Shown here one piece after another: positions 7,907-13,504 of a DNA stretch of 20,682 nt. Every line of letters begins with the position of its first letter. Position 1 is the first letter of the stretch. The stretch comes from a virus: IMG/VR virus record IMGVR_UViG_3300044616_000517, positions 1-20,682 of that record. One strand, given 5' to 3'. The notes beneath the pieces are model-generated. The model made no database searches. It saw only the letters and a list, made by a program, of their open reading frames with translations, and was not told where the DNA came from. The position numbers were made by a program, and so were the translations under genes.

Positions 7907-8575
7907 ATGAAAAATGTTAAAAGATTAGTTAAGTCTGCAACCACTGCAACCACTGCAACCACTGCAACCAATGAAAATGCTAACGTACAGTTAGCAGATG
8001 ACATCATGGTATTTGTTGGATTAGCGTTAGACTACACTCAACATAAAAGTGCAATGCAAGGCGTCAAAATAGCAATGACGCCGCATATCGAACGTTATCG
8101 CCAAGCTGGGTACACTAGCATTAGTGCCGGCGCAAAGGGGCGCAGTAAAAATATTCCTACACCAGCGAATAACGAGTTGCCTTATACGCTTGTTGTGGCG
8201 GCATTCGATGCTATGTGTTCAAAACGCGGTATTGTATACGATAACACTACAAAGTTAGCGGGCGGTAAAACGCAGTGGCAAAATGCTAAGAATCAATTCC
8301 TAGCAAGTTTTAAACTTGCTTTAGATACAGGCGAATGGGACAACAATGTTAGCCGCGCCACTGCAGAGACTACTGCAGAAACTACTGCAGAAACAAAAGA
8401 AAAAAGGGGCTCAAAAGAACGTAAAGCACCGACTGTTGACAGCGTATCAAAGTCACTGTTAGAAAAGGGCTTAACCACTCAACAGCTCTTAGACGTATTA
8501 GCTAAAGTATGCAAGGAGTGTTCATGCGACCACTGGACTTATAGTGTGGTTAAAACCGACCACCCTAAAAAATAA
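7907..8575 (+). CDS. Unknown early protein with Thr/Ala linkers, 222 aa
   Basis: This is the first rightward gene, read from promoter P1, so probably expressed early. I chose the ATG at 7907 because AAGGTG lies 7 nt upstream; a longer TTG-start form has no ribosome site. The protein has a basic N-terminus, then a Thr/Ala run encoded by four perfect 9-bp repeats (7935-7970). A folded, helix-rich core follows (about residues 30-145, including DDIMVFVGLALDYTQHKSAM), then a second linker of Ala-Glu-Thr-Thr units encoded by three 12-bp repeats (8360-8395). The lysine-rich tail ends with a small domain containing CKECSCDHW. The two repeat-encoded linkers separating folded parts suggest a multidomain binding protein. 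I do not recognise the family and assign no function. Confidence 0.85.
   Translation: MKNVKRLVKSATTATTATTATNENANVQLADDIMVFVGLALDYTQHKSAMQGVKIAMTPHIERYRQAGYTSISAGAKGRSKNIPTPANNELPYTLVVAAFDAMCSKRGIVYDNTTKLAGGKTQWQNAKNQFLASFKLALDTGEWDNNVSRATAETTAETTAETKEKRGSKERKAPTVDSVSKSLLEKGLTTQQLLDVLAKVCKECSCDHWTYSVVKTDHPKK
7935..7970 (+). repeat. Four perfect tandem 9-bp repeats (CTGCAACCA)
   Basis: CTGCAACCA occurs four times without mismatch inside the 222-aa gene and encodes an in-frame Thr/Ala run. Being a multiple of three, copy-number change by slippage would alter linker length without a frameshift. Confidence 0.95.
8360..8395 (+). repeat. Three tandem 12-bp repeats (ACTGCAGARACW)
   Basis: Units ACTGCAGAGACT, ACTGCAGAAACT and ACTGCAGAAACA follow each other inside the 222-aa gene and encode Thr/Ala/Glu repeats. 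Each unit contains a CTGCAG site. Like the upstream 9-bp array, the unit length preserves frame. Confidence 0.93.
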
Positions 8576-8586
8576 ATAACACATTA

Positions 8587-8613
8587 GGTTAGGATATACC
8601 GTATATCCTAACC
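8587..8613. repeat. Palindrome copy 2, extended to 27 bp
   Basis: The 19-bp core is at 8591-8609 with central C. Symmetry continues outward (GGTTA on the left, TAACC on the right) to 27 bp, the longest in the set. It lies in the short gap between the 222-aa and 76-aa genes, with no recognisable separate promoter. Confidence 0.92.
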
Positions 8614-8644
8614 GCCCTTTAAAATGCACAATAGGACTAAAGCA

Positions 8645-8875
8645 ATGAAGAAATTTAAAATAGCAGTAACCAACTGTAATGGTTGGAACCAAATTGGCTT
8701 TATAGCCACAAAAGATGACTTTGTGTCATCAAAAGTATTTAGTAGAAGGATTGATGCAGATAACTTTGCTAAAGTCCAGTCCGATTGGAATTCACAATTT
8801 GATAATCAAAGGATTGGATTTTTAGTTTGTCGTAAGACACCCTGCAAAGGCTGGGTCGTAGTTGCCCAGTTTTAA
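8645..8875 (+). CDS. Unknown small protein, 76 aa
   Basis: The start is set at ATG 8645, 8 nt after AGGA; an upstream in-frame ATG at 8624 lacks a ribosome site. The protein starts MKKFKIAVTNCNGWNQIGFI and continues with a pattern of alternating strands and a central helix (RRIDADNFAKVQSDWNSQF), ending with GFLVCRKTPCKGWVVVAQF. It has three cysteines, is slightly basic and has no membrane segment. Palindrome copy 2 directly precedes it and a strong terminator follows, so it probably forms the end of the P1 transcript or a separately controlled unit. The family is not recognised. A small regulatory or inhibitor protein is possible, but the sequence does not show it. Confidence 0.75.
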   Translation: MKKFKIAVTNCNGWNQIGFIATKDDFVSSKVFSRRIDADNFAKVQSDWNSQFDNQRIGFLVCRKTPCKGWVVVAQF

Positions 8876-8887
8876 AGGTTAAACAGG

Positions 8888-8912
8888 AAGCCCTCGAAAG
8901 AGGGCTTTTTTA
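8888..8912 (+). terminator. Rho-independent terminator after 76-aa gene
   Basis: AAGCCCTC and GAGGGCTT form a perfect 8-bp stem around the stable tetraloop GAAA, followed by a run of T (8906-8911). It starts 12 nt after the stop codon and closes the first rightward transcription unit. Confidence 0.92.
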
Positions 8913-8925
8913 TTGCCTAAAATTT

Positions 8926-8950
8926 ATTAGGATATACTGTATATCCTAAT
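8926..8950. repeat. Palindrome copy 3, extended to 25 bp
   Basis: The core is at 8929-8947 with central T. Flanks ATT and AAT extend the symmetry to 25 bp. Together with copy 4 it belongs to a tandem unit of about 80 bp and lies 15-20 bp after the terminator. Confidence 0.9.
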
Positions 8951-8969
8951 TGATACTAGTTCCCGTGTT

Positions 8970-9068
8970 GACGGCGAGCTATCGTGGAGTTACTGAGGAG
9001 CAAGCAATAGGATATACAGTATATCCTATGATAACTGTTTCCAGAGGAGACGGCGAGCTATCGTGGAG
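8970..9068 (+). repeat. Direct repeat pair GACGGCGAGCTATCGTGGAG, 79 bp apart
   Basis: The identical 20-mer occurs at 8970-8989 and 9049-9068. Together with the palindromes at 8929 and 9009 and partial matches between them, it defines two imperfect tandem units of about 80 bp, each palindrome-spacer-20-mer. The core carries GAGCT and TATCG. The element is not coding in any credible frame. Confidence 0.93.
9009..9027. repeat. Palindrome copy 4 (central A)
   Basis: AGGATATAC-A-GTATATCCT, flanked by T and A (TAGG...CCTA). It lies in the second unit of the 80-bp tandem repeat and has no gene start close downstream, unlike copies 2, 5, 6 and 7. Confidence 0.9.
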
Positions 9069-9085
9069 CTGTACAAGATTTATGT

Positions 9086-9146
9086 TACGGTTTACTTGGG
9101 ACAATTCTTAAGATGTGATTGTATGCTACGGTTTACTTGGGACAAT
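9086..9146 (+). repeat. Direct repeat pair TACGGTTTACTTGGGACAAT, 41 bp apart
   Basis: The 20-mer occurs at 9086-9105 and 9127-9146, each preceded by ATG and one base (ATGT, ATGC). It lies between the 80-bp repeat and the TA-rich tract. Spacing of 41 bp is about four helical turns, so proteins bound at both would face the same side. Confidence 0.93.
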
Positions 9147-9227
9147 AAAGCTGATTTTAATCGGCGATTTCGCAATGATAGTAGGCATAAGAATTTTTTA
9201 AACCCAGCAAATCCGCAGTGTGTGTTA

Positions 9228-9298
9228 TTACTACTACTACTACTAACTATTATTAAATATATATATAAGAGAGAATATATATATATATATTTATAAGA
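9228..9298. repeat. Simple-sequence tract: (ACT)n then (TA)n
   Basis: A run of ACT/TAC trinucleotides (about 9228-9245) leads into almost pure A+T with two TA-dinucleotide runs separated by AAGAGAGAA. This would melt easily and is a candidate DNA-unwinding element if the neighbouring repeats are an origin. Confidence 0.85.
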
Positions 9299-9303
9299 TT
9301 TTT

Positions 9304-9337
9304 GTCCCTGTACGACTGAGCTGACAGGGAGCATTTT
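9304..9337 (+). terminator. Terminator-like hairpin
   Basis: TCCCTGT (9305-9311) and ACAGGGA (9324-9330) form a perfect 7-bp stem with a 12-nt loop, followed after GCA by TTTTTT. It reads as a rightward terminator and closes the repeat region. Confidence 0.6.
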
Positions 9338-9547
9338 TTCGCTTTTTCGTCCTCTTCCTTTCTCTCTCTTTTCATTTTACGAGATACTATCACAAATCTA
9401 TGATATCATATCTACAGGTCGCGGATTTACTGGGCGCAAAAAACGCTCCCACCTTATATAATTGCGAAAACGCCTTTTTTAAATGGTTTGCTCATACCGT
9501 CACCTACAACTTATAACCCATACAATTCACCACATGAGGATGCAAAA
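9338..9547. other. Leader region before the 399-aa gene
   Basis: There is no gene here. It holds a 12-bp palindrome TATGATATCATA (9399-9410) and a good -10-like box TATAAT (9457-9462) without a clear -35 at the right distance, so it is a weak or activated promoter candidate for the gene at 9548. A ribosome site GAGGA is at 9536-9540. Confidence 0.4.
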
Positions 9548-10747
9548 ATGGACGAAAAACTCGCTTTGCAAGAGGCAGAACGCCTTAACAGACTATACAA
9601 AACCGAATATAAAGCCTATCTACGAGCATTGCATGGACGGCAAACTAGACTAGAGAACCGCTTGGCAAACAAACTTGCACGAGAAGTAGCGCATAAAGAT
9701 AAGACTAATGCCACTTTTGATAGGCTTTATGCAATGACCCACTACACTTATGAGGTAGAGGGTAAGAAGAGTATGCGAGTAATAGATGTACTAAAACCGC
9801 AGGTAAAGAAAATACTGGAAGGTTATACAGCGTATAACCTTCCAAAAGAGCCGCGCCCAGTGCTAACACAGGCGATAGTGCAGGCTAAGTACTTCTATGA
9901 CCCAGCTACGGGCGAGATAACCTACAACGAAGGGCGATGCATGGATAAAAGCGCAGTACACACGCCCCCACCTGTAAAGATGCCATACAAGCAGAACCTA
10001 ACACTAAATCGCTTGCCACTAAGAGCTAAAGGTAAAATACCAGTACACACTGGGTTTACATCCTACAATACAGATGCCTATGCACTACTTGATGATGACG
10101 TAAGGCTACAATGCATAAAACGCTATTACCTAGAGAGAAACCCAGACTTAACAGCTCTCAATGCAACAGTACGCAAGACGTACTATATAAAGGCAAATCC
10201 ACGCACACCGCGTGTGTACATAAACAAGAACTCGTACTTACCGCAGGCGATAGCCTATCTATATATGGGTGCAGGCGGTCGCTTTGACTACACAGGCGGG
10301 ATAGATAACATCAAGCGCATACAAGAAGAAATAACGTGCGAACCGTACGGTACGCGCAACATCAACCCAAAGACAAACAAACCCTGTGCATACCCATGCA
10401 GGGACGGCAATTCACTCAACTATGCATGGGATAACATAAAGCCAGAGCCACTGGCTACAGCGGCACTAACACGCTCTCCCGATGCCAAGCGAAAGCCCAT
10501 AAACAGAGGTGATGCACACCTGCCAGATACATACAAGCGGCGCATGACGTACAGCACAGAGCGGAACGTGCGTATAGTGGGGGATAAGTACACCGTGCAT
10601 AGCATGGGGACGGGCAATAAAACCACCGTGTGTGATTCGTGGGAGGATGCAGTGACTGTATTTAATGCACAGCTCAAGAGAGTTAAAGGGGCAAAAACAA
10701 AACTTGCCAATGGCAACATTATGGTCACAACGGAGATAAAGAAATGA
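9548..10747 (+). CDS. HNH/AP2-like protein, apparently without HNH catalytic residues, 399 aa
   Basis: Start: ATG 7 nt after GAGGA; a longer TTG-start form lacks a ribosome site. Residues 1-60 are a basic helical region. From 115 the order of blocks follows phage HNH homing endonucleases: YFYDPATGEITY (115-126; compare Y-x-P-x-TG-x-L), YINKNSYLPQAIAYLYMGAG (224-243), where the usual AHR/H residues are replaced, GIDNI (251-255) in place of IDHINxD, and NYAWDNIKP (291-299) resembling the closing N-x-x-N-L-R. Residues 338-378 (NVRIVGDKYTVHSM, then SWEDAVTVFNAQ) resemble an AP2-type DNA-binding domain. The pattern suggests a former endonuclease retaining DNA binding. This is my reading of motifs, not a search result. 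It overlaps the next gene by ATGA. Confidence 0.55.
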   Translation: MDEKLALQEAERLNRLYKTEYKAYLRALHGRQTRLENRLANKLAREVAHKDKTNATFDRLYAMTHYTYEVEGKKSMRVIDVLKPQVKKILEGYTAYNLPKEPRPVLTQAIVQAKYFYDPATGEITYNEGRCMDKSAVHTPPPVKMPYKQNLTLNRLPLRAKGKIPVHTGFTSYNTDAYALLDDDVRLQCIKRYYLERNPDLTALNATVRKTYYIKANPRTPRVYINKNSYLPQAIAYLYMGAGGRFDYTGGIDNIKRIQEEITCEPYGTRNINPKTNKPCAYPCRDGNSLNYAWDNIKPEPLATAALTRSPDAKRKPINRGDAHLPDTYKRRMTYSTERNVRIVGDKYTVHSMGTGNKTTVCDSWEDAVTVFNAQLKRVKGAKTKLANGNIMVTTEIKK

Positions 10748-11325
10748 GTAAGGATAACAAAGCACGCGAAGCACTCAAAGAACTAGGCATTAGCTTAGAG
10801 AAGACAATAAACTGGGTTAAGGCATCTAAAGAGCAGATGAACGTCATAGCGTGTACACGCAGTAAGAACAGCTCAGTGGAGAATATAGAGGGTGATGCAG
10901 ACCATGTGTATATCCCTGTGTGCGGAAATATAGAGGTTAAGACGTTTTTGGAAGTGAATAGAGAAGAGATGGAGATGATGTGGACAAACGAGAAGGTCGA
11001 TGGGGCGGAGGATGCGTACACTACGTTATATATGAAACACATCCCGTTTGGTGGGACTGCGGAGATAGCATGGTCGATAGAGCTGTTGCGTGACTTGGTA
11101 TCACCGTATTACTTAGTAAGGCTTGGACGGATGCAGGGCACACTAGCTTCAATGCGCATGACAACAGAGCAGATGCAAGCGGCGTTTATTCTGCAACCTG
11201 TGTTTGCTGAGGTGTCAAACTTGCTGGTGTGCAAACACTTTCCGAATTTAATATTAAGTCAGTATAACAAGGCGATAACTGTTCCTAAAGAAGAGGAGCA
11301 AAAACAACAACATACCGTCCCATAA
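10744..11325 (+). CDS. Unknown protein, 193 aa
   Basis: The start ATG overlaps the upstream stop (ATGA) with GGAG 8 nt before it, so it is coupled to the HNH/AP2-like gene. The N-terminal third is charged and helical (MSKDNKAREALKELGISLEK). The middle has VYIPVCGNIEVKTFLEVN and a WTNEKVDGAEDAYTTLYMKH stretch. The C-terminal half is helical and fairly hydrophobic (SIELLRDLVSPYYLVRLGRM, then AAFILQPVFAEVSNLLVCKHFP) but lacks a clear transmembrane segment. The last 15 residues are low-complexity E/Q/K. Coupling suggests it acts with the preceding DNA-binding-like protein. I do not recognise a family. No terminator follows; promoter P2 begins 4 nt after the stop. Confidence 0.82.
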   Translation: MSKDNKAREALKELGISLEKTINWVKASKEQMNVIACTRSKNSSVENIEGDADHVYIPVCGNIEVKTFLEVNREEMEMMWTNEKVDGAEDAYTTLYMKHIPFGGTAEIAWSIELLRDLVSPYYLVRLGRMQGTLASMRMTTEQMQAAFILQPVFAEVSNLLVCKHFPNLILSQYNKAITVPKEEEQKQQHTVP

Positions 11326-11328
11326 CGC

Positions 11329-11357
11329 TTGACTTAGGGTATAAAAGGGTGTATAAT
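11329..11357 (+). promoter_or_regulatory. Sigma-70 promoter P2
   Basis: TTGACT (11329-11334), a 17-bp spacer and a perfect TATAAT (11352-11357). The sequence around the -10 (GTATAATATGTACCA) is identical in promoter P3 about 390 bp downstream, showing that the two are duplicates or under shared constraint. Predicted start near 11364. Confidence 0.93.
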
Positions 11358-11366
11358 ATGTACCAA

Positions 11367-11385
11367 GAGATGAGAAAAGCATCTC
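11367..11385 (+). promoter_or_regulatory. 5' leader hairpin of P2 transcript
   Basis: GAGATG and CATCTC pair around AGAAAAG, about 3 nt after the predicted transcription start. It occupies the same relative place as the hairpins behind P1 and P3 although the sequences are unrelated. Confidence 0.6.
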
Positions 11386-11397
11386 GAAACAAAACAA

Positions 11398-11416
11398 AGG
11401 ATATACGGTATATCCT
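11398..11416. repeat. Palindrome copy 5 (central G)
   Basis: AGGATATAC-G-GTATATCCT lies about 35 nt downstream of the P2 start, between the 5' hairpin and the ribosome site of the 52-aa gene. A protein bound here would act as a roadblock, or the RNA copy could form an 8-bp hairpin. Confidence 0.92.
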
Positions 11417-11440
11417 AATAACAATAACGGAGTAAACGAC

Positions 11441-11599
11441 ATGAGCGACATATTCACATTCCAAGAGTTTAAAGACAGCATGACAGAGGAAGAGGTTAAA
11501 GGCTGGCATTACGAAGGTATCAGCATATCTGAGCTGTACCACGAGTATTTGCTATCGCTCGACCCACCATGCAATTACCGCCCAGAGTGGGCGTATTAA
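11441..11599 (+). CDS. Small acidic protein, 52 aa, function unknown
   Basis: This is the first gene behind P2 and palindrome copy 5, with GGAG 8 nt upstream of the ATG. It begins MSDIFTFQEFKDSMTEEEVK and ends with a CNYRPEWAY tail. It is short, acidic and aromatic-rich, with predicted helices and no membrane segment. A dedicated strong promoter plus operator-like palindrome for a 52-residue protein suggests high, regulated early expression, the pattern of phage host-takeover or inhibitor proteins. That is inference only; I do not recognise the sequence. Confidence 0.8.
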   Translation: MSDIFTFQEFKDSMTEEEVKGWHYEGISISELYHEYLLSLDPPCNYRPEWAY

Positions 11600-11719
11600 A
11601 ATAATGACGTAAGCCCTATCTAGTAGTGGGTTAAAACACTAGAGGGTAGAGGAGTGGGGGTCACCATGTAAAGTTCAAAAACCTGCTTGCTCTACCACTT
11701 ATAAATCAAACACTTACGC
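11600..11719 (+). other. Structured non-coding segment between P2 unit and P3
   Basis: There is no frame of note. TCTAGT and ACTAGA form a hairpin with outer CCC/GGG pairing, and GGTAGAG (11645-11651) can pair with CTCTACC (11690-11696) over a 38-nt interval. The 7-bp closing stem followed by A resembles a tRNA acceptor, but the interval is too short and lacks a T-loop, so I did not call a tRNA. It could be the 3' end of the P2 transcript or a small structured RNA; no U-tract is present. Confidence 0.35.
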
Positions 11720-11748
11720 TTGACATAGCCTACCAATAGGCGTATAAT
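11720..11748 (+). promoter_or_regulatory. Sigma-70 promoter P3 (near perfect)
   Basis: TTGACA (11720-11725), a 17-bp spacer and TATAAT (11743-11748) match full consensus. The preceding ACGCT and the following ATGTACCAGA match promoter P2. Predicted start near 11755. It is the strongest-looking promoter in the window and reads into the Gp88-like gene and probably the AAA+/VWA operon. Confidence 0.95.
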
Positions 11749-11769
11749 ATGTACCAGATGTAAAGAGTC

Positions 11770-11784
11770 GTCCCCTCAAGGGAC
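11770..11784 (+). promoter_or_regulatory. 5' leader hairpin of P3 transcript
   Basis: GTCCC and GGGAC pair around CTCAA roughly 15 nt after the predicted start; flanking AGTC and ACT could offer an alternative register. It precedes palindrome copy 6. Confidence 0.5.
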
Positions 11785-11800
11785 TGCAAACTGAATCGGT

Positions 11801-11819
11801 AGGATATACGGTATATCCT
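11801..11819. repeat. Palindrome copy 6 (central G)
   Basis: AGGATATAC-G-GTATATCCT, flanked by T/A to 21 bp, about 46 nt downstream of the P3 start and upstream of the 56-aa gene. The arrangement promoter-hairpin-palindrome-ribosome site is the same as at P2. Confidence 0.92.
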
Positions 11820-11852
11820 ATTAAACCAACACCGAAACATGAGGATACAACA

Positions 11853-12023
11853 ATGAACATATATTCAAAAGATAGTGACGGCGGTATCACGCACTGCTGG
11901 TCATTCAGTACACGGTATCAAGCTGAGAAGTTTTTAAGAGACCTGCGAAGAGCAGGACGTATGACTCACTGGTACATCATATCAAGTCTTGATTACGACA
12001 AAGCTAAACGGAGATACGCATGA
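11853..12023 (+). CDS. Small basic protein, 56 aa, function unknown
   Basis: This is the first gene behind P3. GAGGA lies 7 nt before the ATG, in a context (CATGAGGAT) also seen before the 399-aa gene. The protein starts MNIYSKDSDGGITHCWSFST and continues with RYQAEKFLRDLRRAGRMTHW and YIISSLDYDKAKRRYA. It looks like a compact alpha/beta fold with a basic helix that could bind nucleic acid. The stop overlaps the Gp88-like start by ATGA, so the pair is coupled. I do not recognise the family. Confidence 0.8.
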   Translation: MNIYSKDSDGGITHCWSFSTRYQAEKFLRDLRRAGRMTHWYIISSLDYDKAKRRYA

Positions 12024-12607
12024 ACCACGTTCATTTAACAAAAGGTAGTGGCAAATTAGCTGGTATCACCAGCATCAATACACCTACATCAACCAACCCA
12101 TTCTGCCAATCCATGCAGAAAACAGACAGCGTGTGCAAGTCATGCTACGCACAACGCTATGAGAAGCTACGCCCTAATGTAGTGACAGCGTTCGAGCGCA
12201 ACAAGTTTTTATCCGAGAGAGAGTTACTACCTCAAGAGATACCCGCTATCAATGAACAGATAGCACGGTTCGCAAGTTACGGCGAACTCATTAACATGAT
12301 GCACTTTATTAACCTATTGCGCATTGCGTTAGCTAACCCGCGAACCATCTTCACACTGTGGACTAAACGCTATCGTATTGTACAGCGCGTGCTTAAGCTA
12401 ATGGGTAAACCCGACAATCTTATCCTTATCTATAGCAGTCCTATAGTAGGTAAGGTGAGCGCACTACCTAAAGGCTTTGACAAAGTATTCACTGCGTTTG
12501 CTAAAGGTACGGACACTACTGACATTAACTGTCACGGGGCGTGCAACGACTGTCGTTTGTGCTACTCACACAACAACACAACATTCATCAATGAGATTAT
12601 TAAATAG
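12020..12607 (+). CDS. Gp88-like cysteine-rich protein (possible Fe-S), 195 aa
   Basis: The layout fits the phage gene-product-88 family: an N-terminal KLAGITSINTP stretch, Cys29, then C39-x-x-C42-YA, the segment RFASYGELINMMHFINLLRI..NPRTIFTLWTK (about 83-115), and a C-terminal cluster C171-HGA-C175-ND-C178-RL-C181-Y. Seven cysteines in two groups, with a C-x3-C-x2-C-x2-C cluster, suggest an iron-sulphur or zinc site. The biochemical role of the family is not established as far as I know. The gene is coupled to the 56-aa gene (ATGA), and its TAG stop overlaps the first bases of palindrome copy 7. Family assignment is by remembered pattern. Confidence 0.65.
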   Translation: MNHVHLTKGSGKLAGITSINTPTSTNPFCQSMQKTDSVCKSCYAQRYEKLRPNVVTAFERNKFLSERELLPQEIPAINEQIARFASYGELINMMHFINLLRIALANPRTIFTLWTKRYRIVQRVLKLMGKPDNLILIYSSPIVGKVSALPKGFDKVFTAFAKGTDTTDINCHGACNDCRLCYSHNNTTFINEIIK

Positions 12608-12624
12608 GATATACGGTATATCCT
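12606..12624. repeat. Palindrome copy 7 (central G)
   Basis: AGGATATAC-G-GTATATCCT begins at the second base of the Gp88-like stop codon and ends 19 nt before the next ATG. No promoter of consensus quality is visible nearby, so here the element sits inside a probable operon, which argues for a transcription roadblock or an RNA-level role. It is the rightmost copy in the window. Confidence 0.92.
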
Positions 12625-12643
12625 AATCAACTGGAGAACTATC

Positions 12644-13495
12644 ATGACATTATCAACATCAGCAATGCTTTGCACCTTAAACATCTCAATCTGGACAGCA
12701 CGCAAGCTCGACAAGAAAGTATCACAGGATGTGGACACAGCTAACTCAACTCGCACCAAAGCAGGTAACTATCACAAGAACCTGCTGGCAGGTGACGACT
12801 CACTTGCCAAGATACAAAAGATTGCGAGCGAGGCTCGCACCTACCACTCACGGTACACATCGCCTTGGAATGACAACGGTCAGCGTCTACTGACCACCGC
12901 TTACTTCCTTGAGTACAAGCGTACGATGGGTGACTACGAGCGCAAGTTCTGGGATGAGGTCGATGCGTTCCTACCTCAGTACGGTCTTAAGATATCAGCG
13001 GCGGCGTTTCAATTAGGTAAGCTGTTTGACCGTGACGAGTACCCCGAAGAAGATAAAGTCCGCAGTAAGTTTAGCTTTGGGATTAACTTCACCCCAGTAC
13101 CAGAGTCAGGTGACTTCCGTGTAGACATTCAATCAGAGGAGGTAGCTGAGTTACGTCGTCAGTACGATGAGATGTATGAGTACAACATCGCTAAGGTTAA
13201 TCGTGATGCGTGGGATAGGCTGTATGACACGCTTACCCAACTGAGCTTTGGCTTGCGCACTAACGATGATGGTACAAAGGGTAAGATATACGACAGCGTG
13301 TATTCATCAGCGTCCGAGCTGTGCGAGTTACTGCGTCACCTCAATATAAACAATGACACGCAACTGGAGGATATGCGCCAGCGTCTCGAAGATACCATCA
13401 TGGGTATTGATACGAAGGACATAAAACAGAGCGACTTCATGCGCTCACAAATCAAAAAAGATGTCGATGCTATGCTCGACAAGTGGAACGACTAG
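12644..13495 (+). CDS. Conserved phage protein preceding AAA+/VWA genes, 283 aa
   Basis: Start: ATG 7 nt after GGAG. The N-terminus (LNISIWTARKLDKKVSQDV), then YHKNLLAG, ARTYHSRYTSPWNDNGQRLL (about 67-86) and a FSFGINFTPVPESGDFRVD block (about 147-165) match a conserved phage family that I remember next to MoxR/VWA gene pairs, without a known activity. It is predicted largely helical, with a long charged C-terminal region. There is no catalytic motif or membrane segment. The next gene starts 9 nt downstream, so it is operonic with the ATPase. It might be a structural or adaptor component of that complex; this is inferred from position. Confidence 0.8.
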   Translation: MTLSTSAMLCTLNISIWTARKLDKKVSQDVDTANSTRTKAGNYHKNLLAGDDSLAKIQKIASEARTYHSRYTSPWNDNGQRLLTTAYFLEYKRTMGDYERKFWDEVDAFLPQYGLKISAAAFQLGKLFDRDEYPEEDKVRSKFSFGINFTPVPESGDFRVDIQSEEVAELRRQYDEMYEYNIAKVNRDAWDRLYDTLTQLSFGLRTNDDGTKGKIYDSVYSSASELCELLRHLNINNDTQLEDMRQRLEDTIMGIDTKDIKQSDFMRSQIKKDVDAMLDKWND

Positions 13496-13504
13496 GAGAA
13501 CATC

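Larger units (their letters stand above)
8913..9310. other. Repeat-rich, AT-rich gene-free region; candidate replication origin
   Basis: Between two terminator-like hairpins this stretch holds, in order: palindrome copy 3, a 20-bp direct repeat, palindrome copy 4 with the second copy of that 20-mer (period about 80 bp), two copies of a different 20-mer 41 bp apart, an ACT-trinucleotide run, and a TA-dinucleotide tract (about 9255-9295). Direct repeats next to an easily melted AT tract are the classic layout of a phage origin. The only frames here (77 and 80 codons) are made of the repeats and have no ribosome site. The origin role is inference. Confidence 0.5.

Noticed and set aside
8929-9146. 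CRISPR array
   Set aside because: Only two copies of each repeat, differing spacing, and repeated spacers; these are tandem duplications, not a CRISPR.
9063-9334. 77- and 80-codon frames on opposite strands in the repeat region
   Set aside because: They are produced by the direct repeats and the ACT/TA tracts (poly-Leu and Tyr-Ile runs) and have no ribosome site.
9457-9462. Full promoter before the 399-aa gene
   Set aside because: TATAAT is present but no -35 resembles consensus at the right distance; mentioned only as a weak candidate.
11645-11697. tRNA-like 7-bp closing stem followed by A
   Set aside because: Only 38 nt lie inside, with no D-loop or T-loop consensus and no anticodon arm, so it is too short for a bacterial or phage tRNA.
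12477-12505. TTGACA-based promoter inside the Gp88-like gene
   Set aside because: The -35 is perfect, but no acceptable -10 lies 16-18 bp downstream.
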